From Shewanella sp. NIFS-20-20 (GTDB lineage Bacteria > Pseudomonadota > Gammaproteobacteria > Enterobacterales > Shewanellaceae), in assembly GCF_019209865.1 (NCBI RefSeq), contig NZ_JAHUTT010000038.1, positions 1 to 40,244 on the forward strand: a DNA stretch of 40,244 nt, in the 5' to 3' direction. Below, piece by piece: positions 18,535 to 27,707 of the stretch (positions are counted from its first letter, which is position 1; each line of letters opens with the position of its first letter). Below the pieces are notes generated by a model, which saw nothing but the letters and a program-made list of their open reading frames with translations, ran no database searches and was not told the origin of the DNA. The position numbers were made by a program, and so were the translations under genes.

Positions 18535-20421
18535 ATGACAATCGAAATTCATGTCCCAGATATTGGCGCCGACGAAGTTGAAGTGACCGAAGTGTTGGTC
18601 AGCGTTGGTGACAAAGTGGAAGCAGAGCAGTCGCTTATCTCTGTCGAAGGCGATAAAGCTGCCATGGAAGTTCCGGCTTCTGTCGGCGGTATCGTAAAAG
18701 AAATCAACGTCGCTGTGGGTGATAAAGTGGCGACGGGTTCGCTCATTATGGTGTTTGCTGAAGAAGGTGCTGCAGCCCCGGCCTCGGCAACGCCGGCGGC
18801 CGCGACTGCAGCTCCAGCCGCCACCGAATTGGCATCGGTATTCGTACCAGATATTGGCGGTGATGCTGTTGAAGTGACTGAAATTTTAGTCAGCATTGGC
18901 GATACCATTGAAGCTGAGCAGGCCATTATCAGTGTTGAGGGTGATAAGGCCTCAATGGAAGTGCCGGCGCCATTTGGCGGCGTGCTGAAAGAGCTGAAAG
19001 TGGCAATTGGTGACAAGGTTGAAACCGGTAGCTTAGTGATGGTGTTTGCCGTTGGCTCAAGTGTTGCCGCTCCTGTTGACCAGCCAGCCGCAGCCCCTGT
19101 TGCTAGCGCTGCGCCCACCATTTTAGACGTGATAGTGCCAGATATTGGCGGTGATGAAGTTGAAGTGACTGAAATCATGGTTAACGTTGGCGACACAGTG
19201 ACAGCCGATCAGTCATTGATCAGCGTGGAAGGCGATAAGGCTTCTATGGAAGTGCCCGCGCCTTTTGCCGGTACTGTGACTGACATTAAGATAGCGCTCG
19301 GTGATAAAGTGTCGACCGGTTCATTGATGATGAGCTTTAGTGTGGCCGGCGCTGCGCCAGTCGCGGCAGTGTCTACTCCAGCACCAGCACCAGCACCAGC
19401 CCCCGCACCCGCACCAACAGCAACTGCACCAGTGGCTGCGCCGACTTCGACACCTGCTGTAGCAGGCTCGACGGGTGAGTTTGTTAACAATGCCGCCTAC
19501 GCTCACGCGTCACCGGTGATCCGTCGCATGGCTCGTGAGTTAGGGGTTAACCTCGCTAACGTCAAAGGTTCTGGTCGCAAGAATCGCATTATCCGTGAAG
19601 ACGTTCAGGCTTATATTAAAGCGGTGATCAAGCAAGTTGAGTCTGGTCTGGTCAGTGGTAAAGCCGCTGGTGGCGAATTGGATCTATTGCCTTGGCCAAA
19701 AGTGGATTTCAGCAAGTTTGGTGACACTGAAGTTAAGCCATTATCACGCATTCAGAAGATTTCTGGCGCTAACCTGCACCGTAACTGGGTTAAAATCCCA
19801 CACGTGACTCAGTGGGATAACGCCGATATCACTGAACTGGAAGATTTCCGTAAGGCCCAAAATGCTGCCGAAGCGAAGAAAAATTCTGGCATGAAAATCA
19901 CGCCGCTGGTGTTTATCATGAAGGCGGTGGCAAAAGCCTTAGAAGCACATCCAAGCTTTAACTCTTCACTGTCTGATGATGGTGCGAGTTTGATATTGAA
20001 GAAATACATCAACATTGGTATCGCCGTCGATACGCCTAATGGTTTAGTGGTGCCAGTGTTTAAAGATGTGAATAAGAAAGGCATTCATCAGTTATCTGAA
20101 GAATTGATGCTGGTGTCTAAGAAAGCGCGTGAAGGTAAGCTAACGGCTGCCGATATGCAAGGTGGCTGTTTCACCATTTCTAGTTTAGGTGGCATTGGCG
20201 GTACGGCATTTACGCCGATTGTGAATGCCCCTGAAGTCGGTATTTTGGGCGTGTCTAAGTCTGAAATGAAGCCGGTTTGGAACGGTAAAGATTTCGTGCC
20301 ACGCTTAATGCTGCCACTGTCATTGTCCTACGATCACCGCGTGATCGATGGCGCCGAGGGTGCACGCTTTATCAGCTTCTTGAATAACTGCTTGTCAGAT
20401 ATTCGTACGCTGATTTTATAA
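18535..20421 (+). CDS. aceF: Dihydrolipoamide acetyltransferase (E2), three lipoyl domains
   Basis: The 628-residue core of the PDH complex transfers acetyl groups from lipoyl arms to CoA. Three tandem lipoyl domains are present with lipoyl-lysines at K41, K138 and K235 in GDKA(A/S)MEVPA motifs, spaced exactly 97 residues apart. They are separated by Ala/Pro-rich flexible linkers, the longest an alternating Ala-Pro stretch near residues 280-300. The E1/E3-binding domain is near residues 322-360 ([15 protein letters not shown]) and the catalytic domain contains DHRVIDG with H601 and D605. ATG 18535 follows the aceE stop by 13 bases with an AGAGGCAAG ribosome binding site. A longer upstream frame inside aceE is not family sequence. 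A terminator follows the stop. Confidence 0.97.
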   Translation: MTIEIHVPDIGADEVEVTEVLVSVGDKVEAEQSLISVEGDKAAMEVPASVGGIVKEINVAVGDKVATGSLIMVFAEEGAAAPASATPAAATAAPAATELASVFVPDIGGDAVEVTEILVSIGDTIEAEQAIISVEGDKASMEVPAPFGGVLKELKVAIGDKVETGSLVMVFAVGSSVAAPVDQPAAAPVASAAPTILDVIVPDIGGDEVEVTEIMVNVGDTVTADQSLISVEGDKASMEVPAPFAGTVTDIKIALGDKVSTGSLMMSFSVAGAAPVAAVSTPAPAPAPAPAPAPTATAPVAAPTSTPAVAGSTGEFVNNAAYAHASPVIRRMARELGVNLANVKGSGRKNRIIREDVQAYIKAVIKQVESGLVSGKAAGGELDLLPWPKVDFSKFGDTEVKPLSRIQKISGANLHRNWVKIPHVTQWDNADITELEDFRKAQNAAEAKKNSGMKITPLVFIMKAVAKALEAHPSFNSSLSDDGASLILKKYINIGIAVDTPNGLVVPVFKDVNKKGIHQLSEELMLVSKKAREGKLTAADMQGGCFTISSLGGIGGTAFTPIVNAPEVGILGVSKSEMKPVWNGKDFVPRLMLPLSLSYDHRVIDGAEGARFISFLNNCLSDIRTLIL

Positions 20422-20428
20422 AAGCCTA

Positions 20429-20454
20429 GGCTGCTGAACCCCAGCAGCCTTTTT
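20429..20454 (+). terminator. Terminator after aceF
   Basis: GGCTGCTG (20429-20436) and CAGCAGCC (20442-20449) form a perfect 8-bp stem with a 5-base loop followed by five T. It separates pdhR-aceE-aceF from lpdA, although read-through is possible. Confidence 0.85.
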
Positions 20455-20477
20455 ATATGTTGCATTTACGTCAATGA

Positions 20478-20507
20478 TTGTTATCTAAGCTAAACACGGG
20501 TTAAAAT
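20478..20507 (+). promoter_or_regulatory. Candidate promoter of lpdA
   Basis: TTGTTA (20478-20483), an 18-base spacer and TAAAAT (20502-20507) form a plausible sigma-70 promoter between the aceF terminator and lpdA. A separate promoter is expected because LpdA also serves other 2-oxoacid dehydrogenases and the glycine cleavage system. No PdhR box was seen here. Confidence 0.4.
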
Positions 20508-20600
20508 TGTCCTAACAACAAGGACCTCGGTGTTCGAAAGCCGACTCTTAATCTGGATGCGATATTATCGCTAGCACTGATAAGAAATATAGAGGAAGAC

Positions 20601-22028
20601 ATGAGTAACGAAATCAAAACTCAGGTAGTGGTATTAGGCTCTGGCCCTGCAGGCTATTCGGCAGCGTTCCGCGCAGCGGATCTTGGTTTAGAGACAGTGA
20701 TCGTTGAGCGCTACAACACCTTAGGGGGTGTGTGCTTAAACGTCGGCTGCATCCCTTCTAAAGCCTTATTGCACGTCGCTAAAGTGATTGAAGAAGCAAA
20801 AGTAATGGCTGCTCATGGTGTGACCTTTGGTGAGCCACAAATCGATATCGACAAACTGCGTGCCTATAAAGCAGGCGTTGTTGGCCAATTAACTGGCGGT
20901 CTGGGCGGCATGTCTAAGATGCGTAAAGTGAAAGTGGTCAATGGTGTTGGTCAATTTGTGGGCCCAAATACCATTGAAGTGACGGGTGCTGACGGTGTGA
21001 CTCGGGTTAATTTCGACAATGCCATCATTGCTGCCGGTTCTCGTCCGATTGAATTACCTTTTATTCCTCATGAAGATCCACGCATTTGGGATTCAACCGA
21101 CGCCTTAGAACTTAAAGAAGTGCCTAAGAAAATGTTGGTTATGGGTGGCGGTATTATTGGTCTAGAAATGGGCACAGTATACGCAAGCCTTGGCAGTGAA
21201 ATCGACGTGGTCGAAATGTTTGACCAAGTGATCCCTGCCGCTGACAAAGATATTATTCGTATCTTTACTAAGAAGATTAAGCAGAAGTTTAATCTGATGT
21301 TAGAAACCAAAGTGACCGCTGTTGACGCCCGTGAAGACGGTATTTATGTCAGCATGGAAGGTAAAAAAGGCGCTCTGGAGCCTGTACGTTATGACGCGGT
21401 GTTAGTGGCGATTGGCCGTACGCCTAACGGTAAGCTGATTGCGGCCGACAAGGCTGGCGTTAATGTTGATGAGCGTGGCTTTATCAATGTCGATAAGCAA
21501 ATGCGTACCAATGTGCCGCACATTTTCGCCATTGGCGATATCGTGGGTCAACCTATGTTGGCGCATAAAGGGGTGCATGAAGGCCATGTGGCTGCCGAAG
21601 TTATTTCTGGGCTTAAGCATTTCTTCGACCCTAAAGTGATCCCATCGATTGCTTATACTGACCCTGAAGTAGCATGGGTTGGTGTGACGGAAAAAGAAGC
21701 TAAAGAGCAGGGGCTGTCTTATGAAGTTTCGACTTTCCCTTGGGCCGCCAGTGGCCGAGCTATTGCTTCAGATGCCAGCGATGGTATGACTAAGCTGATC
21801 TTCGATAAAGAGTCTCATCGAGTGATCGGTGGCGCCATCGTGGGTGTTAATGGTGGTGAATTGTTGGGCGAAATCGGCTTAGCGATTGAAATGGGTTGTG
21901 ATGCCGAAGATCTTGCTTTGACCATCCATGCGCACCCAACGCTTCATGAGTCTGTGGGCTTGTGTGCTGAAGTGTATGAAGGTTCGATCACTGACTTGCC
22001 CAATCCTAAGGCAAAGAAGAAAAAATAA
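20601..22028 (+). CDS. lpdA: Dihydrolipoamide dehydrogenase (E3)
   Basis: This 475-residue FAD enzyme reoxidises dihydrolipoyl groups of the PDH complex, and probably of 2-oxoglutarate dehydrogenase and glycine cleavage, using NAD. The N-terminal dinucleotide fold (GSGPAGYSAAFRAADLG) is followed by the redox disulfide C45/C50 in GGVCLNVGCIPSK. The NAD-binding GGGIIGLEMG segment, the FAD segment AIGD and the C-terminal catalytic pair H445/E450 (HPTLHES) follow. The C-terminus is lysine-rich. ATG has a GAGGAAG ribosome binding site. It is transcribed in the same direction as aceEF but after a terminator. Confidence 0.97.
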   Translation: MSNEIKTQVVVLGSGPAGYSAAFRAADLGLETVIVERYNTLGGVCLNVGCIPSKALLHVAKVIEEAKVMAAHGVTFGEPQIDIDKLRAYKAGVVGQLTGGLGGMSKMRKVKVVNGVGQFVGPNTIEVTGADGVTRVNFDNAIIAAGSRPIELPFIPHEDPRIWDSTDALELKEVPKKMLVMGGGIIGLEMGTVYASLGSEIDVVEMFDQVIPAADKDIIRIFTKKIKQKFNLMLETKVTAVDAREDGIYVSMEGKKGALEPVRYDAVLVAIGRTPNGKLIAADKAGVNVDERGFINVDKQMRTNVPHIFAIGDIVGQPMLAHKGVHEGHVAAEVISGLKHFFDPKVIPSIAYTDPEVAWVGVTEKEAKEQGLSYEVSTFPWAASGRAIASDASDGMTKLIFDKESHRVIGGAIVGVNGGELLGEIGLAIEMGCDAEDLALTIHAHPTLHESVGLCAEVYEGSITDLPNPKAKKKK

Positions 22029-22046
22029 GCCATTTGGCTAACGACT

Positions 22047-22070
22047 AAAGCGCCCTTGTGGCGCTTTTTT
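22047..22070 (+). terminator. Terminator after lpdA
   Basis: AAAGCGCC (22047-22054), loop CTTGT and GGCGCTTT form a strong stem followed by a T-run. Confidence 0.88.
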
Positions 22071-22152
22071 GTTATTTATCATTAGGTCATATAGGATTAA
22101 AGCATCAAACTGGATATAGTTACTCGCTGTAAAAATAAGCAAGGATAGTCGA

Positions 22153-24408
22153 ATGTCTCTTGGGAGCTTGAGTATGGTACGCGCATTAATCTTGTTGGCC
22201 AGTGTCACTCTGCCGCTGCTGGTATTTGCGGGCGAGGGCGAAGGCGTGCCGGAAGCTGAGCGACCTAAGATTGGCTTAGTGCTGAGCGGTGGCGGTGCCA
22301 AAGGTGCGGCTCATATTGGTGTGCTAAAAGTGCTGGAGGCTAATCACATTCCGGTGGATTTTGTCGCGGGTACCAGTATCGGGGCATTTGTTGGCGGCAT
22401 GTATGCGCTCGGCTATAGCGTGATGGAAATCGAAGCCATCATGCTCAATACCAACTGGGCCGAGGGCTATTCTGACACCATTCCGCGCCAAGAGTTGAGC
22501 TATCGCGATAAACAACAGCGTGATGAATATAATATTCCGTTGGACTTAGGCTATAGCAACGGCACGATGAAGTCGCCCCGCGGGCTGTTAAATGGTCAAA
22601 CCATGTCGCAGTTGTTGCAAGGCGCCACAGGCTTGGTGCAAAACTTGGGGAGTTTTGATGAGTTATCGATCCCTTATCGTGCGGTGGCCACCAACTTAAT
22701 TACGAGCGAAGCTTATGTGCTGGATTCGGGAAATATTGTCACGGCCATGCAAGCGTCGGCGGCGGTGCCTGGAGCCTTATTGCCGGTAGAACTTGATGGC
22801 ATGCTGCTGGTGGATGGCGGCATTGCCAATAACATGCCGGTGGATGTGGTTAAAGCCATGGGGGCTGATATTGTCATCGCCGTCGACATAGGCTCGGCGT
22901 TGATGACCAAGGAACAGTTGTCAGGCACTATTTCGGTACTGAATCAGTTATCGACCATCTTGACCAATGCCAGTACTGAAAAACAAAAAAAGTTACTGAC
23001 GGATAAGGATGTGTTGATCCGCCCTGACGTCGGCGATATGAGTACCACTGACTTTGCCATTATGCCGCAAGTGCTGCCCTTAGGGATTGATGCGGCCATG
23101 AAGCATATTAAGCAATTACAAACCTTAAGTGTGGATAACAAAACTTGGCAAGCCTATGTCACGCGCAAAGCTGTGATACGACAGGTGTGGGTCGATGAAC
23201 TCAAGGTGCCCTTAATTGCGGTCAAGCTGAACAATAATTCCAATGTGAGTGATGAGTTAATCCGGCAGTCACTGGATATTCGCGTGGGCGATTTGGTCAA
23301 TGACGCTCAGCTTGAGGCGGCGATTAATCGGGTGTATTCGATGGATTTATTTGAGCGGGTTGAATCTGAGTTTGTCGACACTGCTCAAGGCCGGATGCTG
23401 GTGGTGACCACTAAGGCGAAATCATGGGGGCCAGATTATTTTCAACTCGGGATTAATTGGGAAGATGATTTCACTTTAGAATCGTCTTTTAGCTTTGATT
23501 TCGCTTACCAAATGACCGGCCTTAATGAACTCGGAGGCAGTTGGCGCAACGAGCTGCAATTTGGGTCCGAAACATTACTGGCGTCTGAGTTTTATCAGCC
23601 CTTGGATAAAGATCGGTGGTTTTATACCCGAGCCCGCGGCCAGTATGAAATCAACACATGGGATTTATTTAGCGAAAATCAATACATCGTCGGCCTCAAA
23701 AAAACCACCTATTCGGCGGATCTCGGAATCGGCTATAACTTTTCGGTGCCAGGGCGAATTGAGTTGGGGTTAACCGGTGATGTCGGTCATTTACGCCATG
23801 AATTGTTTTTAAGTCAGGATATTGATTTCAGTAGTTATGGCGGTTATTTATTGTTGGGTTATGACACCCTCGACAGCATCAGTTTCCCGACCTCGGGCAA
23901 TCGAATTAACTTTAATGTGTTTTGGCGCAAAGAGGATTTTAATCTTAGCGAACAGCAGTCACTTCATCATTCATTGCAGTTCGAATTCGATTGGAAAGGG
24001 GCGTTAAGCCTAGGTAATCATGCCTTTGTTGCTAAGTTAGCCGGGGCCACGGTCAATAATGACGGTGCCGATACCCTGCAATTATCTGAGCTCGGTGGCT
24101 TCTTAAATCTCTCGGGCTTTCATAAAGACGCCTTGATGGGCCCGCACAAGTTATTTGGCGCCGTGATTTATCAATATGATTTGGGCCGAGACATGTTGGG
24201 GGTTGACTCCTTTCCCTTGTATTTAGGCATAAGCGCCGAGGCCGGCAATGTATGGCAGCTAAAAGAAGACATCGATCTTAACCAGCTGATTTATGCCAGT
24301 AGCTTATATCTGGGAACCGATACTGCCGTTGGGCCTGCGGCCTTAGGATTTGGTGTTACTGATAGTGGCCAACAGTCGGTGTATCTCTTCCTTGGGAAAA
24401 ACTTCTAA
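22153..24408 (+). CDS. Patatin-like phospholipase with POTRA and outer-membrane barrel (type Vd autotransporter)
   Basis: This 751-residue protein begins with a signal peptide (about residues 1-26, ending VFAG). A patatin lipase domain follows (about 38-330): oxyanion-hole GGGAKG, nucleophile S75 in GTSIG and catalytic D221 in DGGIANN. One POTRA-like segment follows (about 340-420), then an Omp85/surface-antigen type beta-barrel to the C-terminal phenylalanine. This architecture and length match PlpD-type type Vd autotransporters, which carry the lipase to the cell surface. Both catalytic residues are present, so phospholipase A activity is likely but substrate and cleavage state are unknown. 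ATG 22153 has AAGGA 6 bases upstream; an internal ATG at 22174 also has GGGAG upstream. Its neighbours are unrelated metabolic genes. Confidence 0.9.
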   Translation: MSLGSLSMVRALILLASVTLPLLVFAGEGEGVPEAERPKIGLVLSGGGAKGAAHIGVLKVLEANHIPVDFVAGTSIGAFVGGMYALGYSVMEIEAIMLNTNWAEGYSDTIPRQELSYRDKQQRDEYNIPLDLGYSNGTMKSPRGLLNGQTMSQLLQGATGLVQNLGSFDELSIPYRAVATNLITSEAYVLDSGNIVTAMQASAAVPGALLPVELDGMLLVDGGIANNMPVDVVKAMGADIVIAVDIGSALMTKEQLSGTISVLNQLSTILTNASTEKQKKLLTDKDVLIRPDVGDMSTTDFAIMPQVLPLGIDAAMKHIKQLQTLSVDNKTWQAYVTRKAVIRQVWVDELKVPLIAVKLNNNSNVSDELIRQSLDIRVGDLVNDAQLEAAINRVYSMDLFERVESEFVDTAQGRMLVVTTKAKSWGPDYFQLGINWEDDFTLESSFSFDFAYQMTGLNELGGSWRNELQFGSETLLASEFYQPLDKDRWFYTRARGQYEINTWDLFSENQYIVGLKKTTYSADLGIGYNFSVPGRIELGLTGDVGHLRHELFLSQDIDFSSYGGYLLLGYDTLDSISFPTSGNRINFNVFWRKEDFNLSEQQSLHHSLQFEFDWKGALSLGNHAFVAKLAGATVNNDGADTLQLSELGGFLNLSGFHKDALMGPHKLFGAVIYQYDLGRDMLGVDSFPLYLGISAEAGNVWQLKEDIDLNQLIYASSLYLGTDTAVGPAALGFGVTDSGQQSVYLFLGKNF

Positions 24409-24538
24409 TCGCCTAGCTACATTAGGATCTCAATGATGACGAAAAGTGCAATAGTCGTTTACAAATTTGGCGCATCGAGTCATCACTTACGTGTTAAGCT
24501 CAACGAGTGTCGAATTTAACTTAAGTCTGGGAAGAATA

Positions 24539-26599
24539 ATGAGAAGAGTAAGTAGCTTAGCCTTGGGAATAGCCCTAACCTTGGGATTGGCCAGTTGCAG
24601 TCAAACCCAAACACCGACGGCCAGCGTGGCGCCAGTCAGCCCATTAGTCTCTGGTATTGAAAAACAAAACTTCGATCCTGCCGTGCGGCACCAAGATGAT
24701 TTTTATTATTCAGTCAATGGCACTTGGTTAGCCAATACCCCGATCCCAGCCGACAAGTCTAATTATGGCGCCTTCTCTTCCCTTTATGACGAAAGCCAGC
24801 AAGCCCTACGAACCATTATTGAGCAAGCGGCCGCCAATGATGATGCCAAATCAGGTTCTAATCAGCAAAAAATCGGTGACTTCTATAACAGTTACATGAA
24901 CACAGACTTGCTGGAACAGCTCGGTGCAACTCCGATAGCTCCATTGTTGGCAGAGATTGCGAATGCTAAAAGCCATGATGAGCTCGCCGGTGTGATGGGC
25001 AAGTTGCTGATTAATGGCGCAGGGATCCCTATGGGGTTTTACGTGAATAATGACGCTAAAAACTCCAGCGAATATGCGGTCTATCTTTATCAGGCTGGCT
25101 TGACCTTGCCTGACCGTGATTACTATCTCAAGGATGAGCCTAAGTTTGTCGCCAATCGTCAAGCCTTGGCTAAGTATGTCACCGAGCTCATGACCGAAGC
25201 GGGGTATGCGGCGCCGAGCCGCGCCGCCCAAAGTGTGGCCGTGATCGAGAAATTTATCGCCGAATATCAATGGAGCCGAACTGAATCGCGCGATGCCAAT
25301 AAACGTTATAACAAGATGACCATGGCAGAACTGCAAACCTTATTTGGTAGCTTTGATATTAACGCCTTTAATCAGGCGGTCGGTCTGACGGGTAAAACCA
25401 AAGACATGATTGTATCGCAGCCTTCGTATTTTGAAGCTATTGGCAAAAAATACGCCACCTTACCGCTGCGGATGTGGCAAGACTACTTGGCTTTCCATCT
25501 CGTGGATAACTATGCCGAGTTGCTGAGCGGTGACTTTGTTGACTTGCACTTTGGCTTCCATGGCAAAACCTTACAAGGAATTGAAGAGCAAAAGCCGCGC
25601 TGGAAAAAAGCCGTTGATGCCGCCGATGGGGTTATCGGTGAGATGATTGGCGAAGAGTACGTGAAAGAAAATTTTAAGCCAGAAGCTAAAGCGCGGATGG
25701 AGCAGATGATCCAAAATCTGATCAAGGCGTTTGAAGTCAGTATTAATGAGCTGGAGTGGATGAGTGCCGAAACTAAGGTTGAAGCGCAAGACAAGTTGTC
25801 TAAGTTCACCTATAAAATTGGTTATCCCGATAAGTGGCGTGACTACAGCGAATTAACCATCGCTGCCGATGAGTTGGTGGGTAACTATGAACGTTATAGC
25901 CAATTTGAATATGCGCAGATGATTGCTAAGTTAGGGCAACCTATCGATCGCGCTGAATGGTATATGACGCCCCAAACGGTCAATGCTTACTTTAATCCCG
26001 TGATGAACGAAATTGTATTCCCTGCCGCGATTTTGCAACCTCCGTTCTTTAATATGGAGGCAGATGACGCGGTCAATTATGGCGGCATTGGTGCGGTGAT
26101 TGGTCATGAGATCAGCCACGGTTTCGATGACCAAGGCTCTAAATATGATGGCAATGGTAACTTGCGTAACTGGTGGACTGAGCAAGATAAGACCGAGTTT
26201 ACCGCGCGGGCGAAACAACTGGCTGAGCAATACAGTCAATATGAAGCACTGCCAGGTAAGTTTGTTAATGGTGAAATGACCTTAGGGGAAAACATTGGTG
26301 ATCTTGGTGGGTTAACGGTTGCCATGCGCGCCTATCAAATGAGCCTCAATGGTCAGCCATCCCCCGTGATGGATGGTCTAACGGGTGAGCAACGGTTATT
26401 TATGGGGTGGTCACAGGTGTGGCGCCGTAATTATCGCGATGAAGAACTGGGACGTCGTTTATTGACCGACGTGCATTCCCCGAGCCATTATCGTGCCATG
26501 GGTACCCCGAAAAATATTCCTGAATTCTATGAGGCGTTTGAAGTCAGTGAAGGCGATAAGATGTATTTATCTCCCGAGCAGCGCGTCAAGATTTGGTAA
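24539..26599 (+). CDS. pepO: M13-family (neprilysin/PepO-type) zinc metallopeptidase lipoprotein
   Basis: This 686-residue protein starts with a lipoprotein signal (LGLASC, lipid-modified Cys at about residue 20) and is therefore expected on the periplasmic face of a membrane. The M13 catalytic signature is intact: H523-E524-x-x-H527 in VIGHEISHGFDD and the third ligand E584 in GENIGDLGG. The substrate-binding NAYF motif precedes these. Family members cleave small peptides. ATG 24539 is chosen because it creates the signal peptide and is preceded by GGGAAG; a TTG at 24467 would put 24 extra residues before it. It appears monocistronic, with a terminator 50 bases downstream. Confidence 0.93.
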   Translation: MRRVSSLALGIALTLGLASCSQTQTPTASVAPVSPLVSGIEKQNFDPAVRHQDDFYYSVNGTWLANTPIPADKSNYGAFSSLYDESQQALRTIIEQAAANDDAKSGSNQQKIGDFYNSYMNTDLLEQLGATPIAPLLAEIANAKSHDELAGVMGKLLINGAGIPMGFYVNNDAKNSSEYAVYLYQAGLTLPDRDYYLKDEPKFVANRQALAKYVTELMTEAGYAAPSRAAQSVAVIEKFIAEYQWSRTESRDANKRYNKMTMAELQTLFGSFDINAFNQAVGLTGKTKDMIVSQPSYFEAIGKKYATLPLRMWQDYLAFHLVDNYAELLSGDFVDLHFGFHGKTLQGIEEQKPRWKKAVDAADGVIGEMIGEEYVKENFKPEAKARMEQMIQNLIKAFEVSINELEWMSAETKVEAQDKLSKFTYKIGYPDKWRDYSELTIAADELVGNYERYSQFEYAQMIAKLGQPIDRAEWYMTPQTVNAYFNPVMNEIVFPAAILQPPFFNMEADDAVNYGGIGAVIGHEISHGFDDQGSKYDGNGNLRNWWTEQDKTEFTARAKQLAEQYSQYEALPGKFVNGEMTLGENIGDLGGLTVAMRAYQMSLNGQPSPVMDGLTGEQRLFMGWSQVWRRNYRDEELGRRLLTDVHSPSHYRAMGTPKNIPEFYEAFEVSEGDKMYLSPEQRVKIW

Positions 26600-26650
26600 A
26601 CCAGGTACCAGGTTTGCCCTGAGTCATAGGGCACACCTTCACTTGCTAAC

Positions 26651-26674
26651 AGCCAGGCAATGCCTGGCTTTTTT
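26651..26674 (+). terminator. Terminator after the M13 peptidase gene
   Basis: AGCCAGGC (26651-26658) and GCCTGGCT (26662-26669) form a perfect 8-bp stem with loop AAT and a T-run. Confidence 0.88.
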
Positions 26675-26695
26675 GTTGGTTAATTTCGATGTTGC

Positions 26696-27355
26696 TTAGC
26701 CGATTTGATCAAGTAATGCAGGCAGTTGCTGTAAGCTGGTCAGTTGATAATGACTGGCACCGAAGCCTAAATGCTGAACTTGTTCGGCCGCGGGGATCAC
26801 TAACGTGAGCATATTAGCTGCACGGGCGGCAATCATGCCGTTGATTGAGTCTTCGATGGCTAAGCAGCGACTGGGCGCGACATTAAGCATTGCGGCGCAG
26901 TTAAGATACACTTGCGGATGCGGTTTGCCATAGGCCAAGCCTTCAGCACTGCAGCAGGCATCAAAGTAATGACCGATGCGCAAGCGAGTCATGACGGCAT
27001 CTAAAATGGCAGTAGGCGAAGACGTGGCTAAACCTAGTTTCAGACCGCGCAATTGACAGGCTTGCAGGGCGATTTCAACGCCGTTGAGCGCTTGGCCATC
27101 TTGCAGAATATAGTCGACAAGTTGGCGGCTAATCTGGGCACTCACGGCGGCATTGTTATAGTCTGGCCATGGGCGGCGTTGATACCAATATTCCACCACT
27201 TGATCGACGCGTAAGCCGGTGGTGTTAAGGACATCGGCATGACTGAGGTGAATGCCCACGTCGGCGAAGGCGGCGATTTCGGCTTGTTGCCATTGCGGTT
27301 CGGAATCTATCAGTACCCCATCCATGTCAAAAATTACTGCGTCAATGGCCGCCAT
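26696..27355 (-). CDS. hxpB: HAD-family sugar-phosphate phosphatase, HxpB (YniC)-like
   Basis: This 219-residue haloacid dehalogenase-type phosphatase has catalytic aspartates D10 and D12 in VIFDMDGVLIDSEPQW, a helical cap, and motif II near TSSPT. The motif III/IV region reads KPHPQVYLNCA and IEDSINGMIAA. The sequence follows E. coli YniC/HxpB closely, including the IDSEPQW and EDSxNGMIA segments. HxpB dephosphorylates 2-deoxyglucose-6-phosphate and other hexose phosphates. ATG 27355 is chosen for the family N-terminus; an upstream start at 27397 would add 14 residues. It is transcribed leftward, convergent with the M13 peptidase gene and divergent from acnB. Confidence 0.85.
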   Translation of the reverse strand: MAAIDAVIFDMDGVLIDSEPQWQQAEIAAFADVGIHLSHADVLNTTGLRVDQVVEYWYQRRPWPDYNNAAVSAQISRQLVDYILQDGQALNGVEIALQACQLRGLKLGLATSSPTAILDAVMTRLRIGHYFDACCSAEGLAYGKPHPQVYLNCAAMLNVAPSRCLAIEDSINGMIAARAANMLTLVIPAAEQVQHLGFGASHYQLTSLQQLPALLDQIG

Positions 27356-27484
27356 TATTGCTATTACTCCCGTTGTTGGTGGTGATCCGCTATACACTAT
27401 CGTCTAATTTGCCTTGGATGGCGTTATCGCTACACTGGCTGGCGCCAAGTGGCGCAAGTTTTTTTATTGCTTGGTGTGAGCTGA

Positions 27485-27513
27485 TTCATAGTTTTGTAAA
27501 GCTGTAGTATACT
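27485..27513 (+). promoter_or_regulatory. Candidate sigma-70 promoter of acnB
   Basis: TTCATA (27485-27490), a 17-base spacer and TATACT (27508-27513) fit a sigma-70 promoter. It leaves a 5' leader of nearly 190 bases before the acnB start. Confidence 0.5.
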
Positions 27514-27627
27514 GCACAGCGGAAATGCGTGGTAAAGGTATCATGCCAGTTTGGCTGAAACGCAGTTAAGCCTTATAGCAGAATACCACCAAGGAACCCG
27601 TCGGACTGCCGCTTCTGGAGAGAAGAT

Positions 27628-27681
27628 ATGCAGTTTCGTTGTGATACCTCACACGATGCACAGAACGCCGTGGGGTATTGA
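27628..27681 (+). CDS. Possible 17-codon leader open frame before acnB
   Basis: An ATG at 27628, preceded by the strong ribosome binding sequence GGAGAGAAGAT, opens a frame encoding [17 protein letters not shown] and stops at 27681. That is 26 bases before the acnB GTG. It matches no known family and may be fortuitous. Its position in the acnB leader, with a better ribosome binding site than chance, makes a regulatory upstream ORF possible. Confidence 0.25.
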   Translation: MQFRCDTSHDAQNAVGY

Positions 27682-27707
27682 AACGCCTAACAAAGAGGAA
27701 TGTTGCC

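Noticed and set aside
19381..19440. Low-complexity alternating Ala-Pro codons as a mobile or regulatory repeat
   Set aside because: It is the normal flexible linker between the third lipoyl domain and the E1/E3-binding domain of AceF.
18549..19506. Long antisense frames opposite aceF rich in Ala, Ser and Thr
   Set aside because: They mirror the repetitive, GC-biased lipoyl domains and linker of aceF; the composition explains the open frames.
27442..27461. GCGCC-AAGT-GGCGC followed by seven T on the plus strand upstream of acnB
   Set aside because: It looks like a terminator, but no plus-strand transcript is known to enter here and the stem is only 5 bp. It may be chance, or the end of an undetected short RNA.
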